Origin: an uncultured Clostridia bacterium
GTDB lineage: Bacteria > Bacillota > Clostridia > Oscillospirales > Oscillospiraceae
Length of the DNA stretch: 54,454 nt
Assembly (NCBI GenBank): GCA_945877365.1
Contig: CAMCRV010000016.1
Span: 1 to 54,454 of the forward strand
Reading direction: 5' to 3'
Below the pieces are notes generated by a model. It was not told where the DNA came from. It saw only the letters and a program-made list of their open reading frames with translations, and made no database searches. Positions 50,861-54,454 of this stretch are shown here, one piece after another (position 1 is the stretch's first letter; each line of letters starts with the position of its first letter). The position numbers were made by a program, and so were the translations under genes.

Positions 50861-51447
50861 GAGCCGGCAGCGAAATCCGCAGCTTTGCACCGCCCCCGGT
50901 AGACCTCCGGGAGATTCTGCGCTATGCCGGAATCCGGGAGGCAACGCCGGAGATCTCCGCGCTTTTGGAGGAATGTCTTCGTCAGGCGGAGCCGGTGCTG
51001 CAATACCGGGTCTGCTGCCGCAAGTTTCCCGTGGTGTTTGAAGCGGATGCGCTGGATCTGGGCTTTACCCGTACCACATCCCGGAATCTTCGGAAGAATC
51101 TGGAAAACTGCCGGAGTCTGTGGCTGTTTTCCGCCACCGTGGGGCTGGGCATGGATCGGCTCATTGCCCGATACAGCCGCCTGTCCCCTGCCAAGGGGGT
51201 GCTGATGCAGGCCATCGGCACCGAGCGGGTGGAGGCTCTGTGCGATGCCTTTCAGGGAGAAATCGCCGCTCAGGAGAAATCCATTGCCCCCCGGTTCAGC
51301 CCGGGGTATGGAGATTTTCCGCTGGATTGCCAGCGGGATATCTTCGCCGCGCTGGACTGCGGCAGCATCGGACTGACCCTCAACAGCAATCTGTTTATGA
51401 CCCCCAGCAAATCCGTCACCGCCGTCATCGGTGTCAGAGAAGGATGA
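50857..51447 (+). CDS. Stand-alone methionine synthase activation-domain protein
   Basis: 196 residues that match the C-terminal SAM-binding activation domain of cobalamin-dependent methionine synthase: RFSPGYGDFPLDCQRDIF (about 148-165), IGLTLNSNLFMTPSKSVTAVIG (two parts at about 172-193). In many bacteria this is the last domain of MetH; here it is a separate gene placed between metF and metH, as in some Thermotoga and Clostridia. It probably methylates inactive cob(II)alamin on MetH from SAM. Confidence 0.88.
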   Translation: MRAGSEIRSFAPPPVDLREILRYAGIREATPEISALLEECLRQAEPVLQYRVCCRKFPVVFEADALDLGFTRTTSRNLRKNLENCRSLWLFSATVGLGMDRLIARYSRLSPAKGVLMQAIGTERVEALCDAFQGEIAAQEKSIAPRFSPGYGDFPLDCQRDIFAALDCGSIGLTLNSNLFMTPSKSVTAVIGVREG

Positions 51448-51452
51448 AATCT

Positions 51453-53849
51453 ATGAACATTCTGGAATATATGACCCAGCACCTGCTGTTTCTGGACGGT
51501 GGCATGGGTTCGCTGCTCTTCGCCCGGGGAATGCAGGCCGGGGAATTGCCGGAGCGATGGAATCTCTCCCACCCGGAGGTGATTACCCAAATCCATAAGG
51601 AGTATTTTGACGCCGGAACCCATGTGGTGAACGCCAACACCTTCGGAGCCAACTGCCTGAAATTTTCCGAAGAGGAATTGGAGCAGATTGTCCGCTCTGC
51701 GCTGGAAAATGCCCGGGCTGCCGCGGCTCAGAGCGCCTCTGCGTCGGAGAAATGGGTGGCGCTGGACATTGGCCCCACGGGGAAAATGCTGGCCCCCTAC
51801 GGCGATCTGGACTTTGAGGATGCCGTGAAAGTCTTCGCCAAAACCGTCCGTCTGGGTGTAAAATATGGAGCCGACCTGATCTTCATTGAGACTATGGCCG
51901 ACAGCTACGAGACCAAGGCCGCCCTGCTGGCGGCAAAGGAGAACGCCTCTCTGCCGGTGTTCGTCTCCAACGCCTACGGCGCCGACGGCAAGCTGATGAC
52001 GGGCGCCAACCCCGCCGCCATGGTGGCCATGCTGGAGGGCATGGGAGCCGATGCCATCGGCGTCAACTGCTCCCTGGGGCCCAAGGCTCTGGCCCCGGTG
52101 GTGGAGGAATATCTGAGATACGCCTCTGTGCCTGTGCTGCTGAAGCCCAACGCCGGACTGCCTCAGGTGGTGGACGGCAAGACTTTCTATGATGTGTCCC
52201 CGGAGGAATTCGCCGGTGAGGTTGCCGCACTGGTGGATAAGGGCGTGTCCATCGCCGGAGGCTGCTGCGGCACCACTCCGGCCTATATTGCCGCCCTCAC
52301 CAATGCCTGTCAGGGGATGACCCCCAAGACGGTGCAGCCCAAAAACATCTGCTGCGTCAGCTCCTATACCCACTGTGTCCGGCTGGACGAAGCCCCGGTA
52401 ATCATTGGCGAGCGCATCAACCCTACCGGCAGAAAAGCCTTTGCCCAGGCGCTGCGGCAGGGGGATCTGGACGCCGTCCTCCGGGAGGCCGTCTCCCAGC
52501 AGGAGGCCGGTGCGGACATTCTGGATGTGAATGTGGGTCTGCCGGAGCTGAACGAGGCGGCGGTTCTGCCCCGGGCTGTGGGGGAGATTCAGGCCATTGT
52601 GGATCTGCCCCTGCAAATCGACACCTCCCACCCGGCTGCGCTGGAAAAGGCCCTGCGGAGATACAACGGCAAGGCCATGATCAATTCCGTCAACGGTAAG
52701 GAAAGCTCCATGGCTTCCGTCTTTCCGCTGGCGAAAAAGTACGGCGCGGTGGTGGTGGCTCTGACCCTGGACGAGCAGGGCATCCCCCAAAGGGCGGCAG
52801 AACGCATCGCCATCGCCCGGCGAATCCTGAACCGCGCCCGGGAATACGGCCTTTCGGAAAAGGATCTGATTTTTGACCCCCTGACCATGACCGTCAGCAC
52901 CGATCCCGGCTCTGCCGGGGAAACTCTGGCGGCGGTTTCCGGCATCCGGCTGCAGCTGGGCTGCCGGTGCGTACTGGGGGTGTCCAATATCTCCTTCGGC
53001 CTGCCGGGACGGGAGCTTCTCAACAGCACCTTCCTGACGCTGGCTCTGGAGCATGGCCTGTCCGCCGCCATCGTCAATCCCCACTCCGCCGCCATGCGGG
53101 GCAGCTTCGCCGCCTTCAAAGCGCTTCGTGGGCTGGACACCGGCTTTACAGGGTATATCGCCCATTGCAGTGCCCAACAGGATAGCCCTGCCGCCCCTGT
53201 CAAACAGGCGAATGAGACGCTGTTTCAGGCCATCGTCACCGGACGAAAGGAGCAGGCCGGGGCATTGGCTGGGGCACTTCTGGCAAGCACACCCCCCATG
53301 GAGCTGATTTCCCGGGAAATCCTTCCGGCACTGGATCATGTGGGTCGCGCCTTTGAGGAGAAAAAATTCTATCTGCCCCAGCTTCTCATGAGTGCCGAGG
53401 CCGCCAAGGCCGCCTTTGACCGGATCAAAGCCCACTTCCCCAAGGGCACCGCCGCGGACAAGTGCCCGGTGGTGTTGGCCACAGTGCAGGGGGACATCCA
53501 CGACATCGGCAAAAACATCGTCAGGCTGCTGCTGGAAAACTACGGCTTCCCCGTCACCGATCTGGGGAAGGATGTGGCTCCCGAGACGGTAGTGGAGGCT
53601 GTGGTGAAGCTCCATGCTCCTCTGGCCGGTCTCAGTGCCCTGATGACCACCACCGTGCCTGCCATGGAGGAAACCATTCGTCAGCTCCGGGAGAAAGCCC
53701 CATGGTGCCGCACCGTTGTGGGCGGCGCGGTGCTGAACCGGCAGTATGCCCAGTCCATTGGCGCGGATCGCTACGCCGCCGATGCCATGGAAACCGTGCG
53801 CTATGCCGAGGAAATCTTTGAAGAAGCAAAAAACGGGCGGCTCAAATGA
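51453..53849 (+). CDS. metH: Cobalamin-dependent methionine synthase, core domains
   Basis: 798 residues. I chose the ATG at 51453, with AGAAGG about 9 nt upstream; an ATG at 51444 overlapping the previous stop is possible. The order is a homocysteine-binding TIM barrel (about 1-290; FLDGGMGSLLF, GVNCSLGP and zinc-binding GGCCGTTP), a pterin-binding barrel (about 315-570; IGERINPTGRK), a cobalamin cap and a Rossmann-type B12 domain (about 580-795) with GDIHDIGKN. The C-terminal activation domain is missing because it is the preceding gene. It transfers methyl from 5-methyl-THF to homocysteine. Confidence 0.94.
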   Translation: MNILEYMTQHLLFLDGGMGSLLFARGMQAGELPERWNLSHPEVITQIHKEYFDAGTHVVNANTFGANCLKFSEEELEQIVRSALENARAAAAQSASASEKWVALDIGPTGKMLAPYGDLDFEDAVKVFAKTVRLGVKYGADLIFIETMADSYETKAALLAAKENASLPVFVSNAYGADGKLMTGANPAAMVAMLEGMGADAIGVNCSLGPKALAPVVEEYLRYASVPVLLKPNAGLPQVVDGKTFYDVSPEEFAGEVAALVDKGVSIAGGCCGTTPAYIAALTNACQGMTPKTVQPKNICCVSSYTHCVRLDEAPVIIGERINPTGRKAFAQALRQGDLDAVLREAVSQQEAGADILDVNVGLPELNEAAVLPRAVGEIQAIVDLPLQIDTSHPAALEKALRRYNGKAMINSVNGKESSMASVFPLAKKYGAVVVALTLDEQGIPQRAAERIAIARRILNRAREYGLSEKDLIFDPLTMTVSTDPGSAGETLAAVSGIRLQLGCRCVLGVSNISFGLPGRELLNSTFLTLALEHGLSAAIVNPHSAAMRGSFAAFKALRGLDTGFTGYIAHCSAQQDSPAAPVKQANETLFQAIVTGRKEQAGALAGALLASTPPMELISREILPALDHVGRAFEEKKFYLPQLLMSAEAAKAAFDRIKAHFPKGTAADKCPVVLATVQGDIHDIGKNIVRLLLENYGFPVTDLGKDVAPETVVEAVVKLHAPLAGLSALMTTTVPAMEETIRQLREKAPWCRTVVGGAVLNRQYAQSIGADRYAADAMETVRYAEEIFEEAKNGRLK

Positions 53850-53871
53850 GCCGCCCAACAGTTTTATTTTA
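53836..53871 (+). terminator. Terminator of the metF-metH operon
   Basis: A 9-bp stem GGGCGGCTC/GAGCCGCCC whose loop includes the metH stop, followed by AACAGTTTTATTTT. Confidence 0.88.
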
Positions 53872-53969
53872 GCACCGTCTGCTCCCTTCGTCAAGGAAAA
53901 ATCGTGGCAGTGACGAATTTTCTGTATTGTGCATCAAGATGGACTGGTAATTTTATCTAATTTTGCGTC

Positions 53970-53998
53970 TTGCAATCTGCCATTTTCTGTGATAATCT
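53970..53998 (+). promoter_or_regulatory. Promoter of a putative non-coding RNA
   Basis: TTGCAA (53970-53975) and TAATCT (53993-53998) with a 17-nt spacer in an AT-rich stretch. Confidence 0.6.
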
Positions 53999-54004
53999 AT
54001 AGAC

Positions 54005-54290
54005 ACAAAGGAAGAAACCAAAGAACAAAGGATTCTTCCCAGGGCGCAATAAACTGGGCCAACAGATGAGATTCTCTATCAAAACGGAAACCCACACACA
54101 AGGTTCTCCCACCTATGGGAGTGTGACAAAAATCGTGATGCGGAAAACGAAGAATTGAGAAAAGAATTCATCTGAATCTGCAGAAAGAGAGGTCAAATCG
54201 AGGATGTTAGATACCAAGAATGAAGAGAAATAACCCTTGACTGAAAACACTCGAAAGAGAAGTAAGTCAAGGGTTATTTCTTTTTATTCT
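54005..54290 (+). ncRNA. Putative structured non-coding RNA of about 280 nt
   Basis: The stretch lies between a good promoter and a strong terminator and has no gene with a ribosome binding site. The only frame of note is 30 codons (ATG at 54066) without such a site. Local hairpins are visible: GGAAGAA/TTCTTCC (54010-54016 with 54033-54039), CCCAG/CTGGG (54038-54058), CTCCCA/TGGGAG extended by CACA/TGTG (about 54093-54124), GAATT/AATTC (about 54150-54171), then the terminator. GC content is far below the neighbouring genes. It is not tmRNA, RNase P RNA or SRP RNA by the motifs I know; 6S RNA or a rarer large clostridial RNA remain possible. Confidence 0.5.
54228..54285 (+). terminator. Strong terminator of the putative RNA
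   Basis: A perfect 15-bp stem AAATAACCCTTGACT/AGTCAAGGGTTATTT with a 22-nt loop, followed by CTTTTTATT. Confidence 0.93.
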
Positions 54291-54314
54291 TACGGACTGA
54301 ACGCAGCTGACAGA

Positions 54315-54454
54315 AAAATAGGAATTTGTGGGGATGCCCCCACGGGCAATGCGAGCCTTCGCCCGGGTGATAATCTTTCCATCCTTTGGGCACGCCCGAT
54401 TCGTTTTTGCGGTGGTGGTCTGTTCTATATAACCTACGCAGTTCCGGTCGAGGG
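54315..54454 (+). repeat. Intergenic inverted-repeat element, copy 7, cut by the window edge
   Basis: It starts with AAAATAGGAATTTGTGGGG and continues to the edge. Its inner part matches the inverse of copy 6 closely over at least 128 bp. With the RNA region it fills the gene-free stretch 53850-54454. Confidence 0.8.

Noticed and set aside
51270..53894. 874-codon minus-strand frame opposite metH
   Set aside because: metH on the plus strand has all expected motifs; the opposite frame has none.
54066..54158. 30-codon ORF in the putative RNA
   Set aside because: It has no ribosome binding site, and the region's hairpins and terminator fit an RNA better; it is kept only as a remark in the RNA entry.

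Overview
The window looks like chromosome from a GC-rich gut Clostridia member, probably Oscillospiraceae/Ruminococcaceae-like. The grounds are: strong AGGAGG-type ribosome binding sites, sigma-A promoters, a CIRCE box and a Bacillus-type LexA box, ABC-F/argS and split metH arrangements, DUF4860 and DUF5058 families, and many short intergenic inverted-repeat elements. I can assign 44 protein genes. No tRNA, rRNA, CRISPR array, phage or transposase gene was seen.

Left part (1-10.7 kb, all minus strand): a regulated surface module. Reading in the direction of transcription, it starts with a degenerate GGDEF membrane protein, an ECF-type sigma factor, a membrane protein that is a candidate anti-sigma factor, and a transglutaminase-like lipoprotein. 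A reduced type IV pilus/type II secretion-like set follows: PilC/GspF, a pilin-like protein, a DUF4860 protein, a prepilin with a clear cleavage site, a small membrane protein and a PilT-type ATPase. After a separate putative promoter come two secreted proteins: a Pro/Ala/Glu/Lys-repeat protein and a Big_2/InlB/MucBP-type repeat protein that runs off the left edge.

Middle part (11-31.5 kb): an SOS-controlled Y-family polymerase with a YolD partner, a domain-swapped GH3 glucosidase, an unknown membrane protein, CIRCE-controlled htpG, ABC-F plus argS, an orphan solute-binding lipoprotein with a 5'-nucleotidase-C-like tail, an MsbA-type ABC exporter, an RluA pseudouridine synthase, and an MFS-GH2-radical SAM operon.

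Right part (32-54.4 kb): a four-gene envelope glycan operon (GT2-GtrA, phosphodiester glycosidase, membrane protein, PAP2 phosphatase); a DUF554 protein divergent from a long cluster of DUF5058 protein, partner membrane protein, M20 amidohydrolase, PucR regulator, second M20 amidohydrolase, Fe3+/hexose-phosphate-type ABC transporter and HAD phosphatase; then a deformylase-like protein, a YgjP-like metallopeptidase, and a metF-metH activation-metH operon. The window ends with a putative structured RNA between a good promoter and a strong terminator.

The best candidate for an undescribed system is the 37.0-48.6 kb cluster. It joins an uncharacterised two-protein membrane system, two M20 amidohydrolases, a PucR regulator and a pair of identical 16-bp palindromic operators, and suggests import and cleavage of an amide-linked substrate. 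The ECF-controlled reduced pilus cluster and the envelope glycan operon are the next most interesting. All functions are inferred from reading the sequence; no search was run.
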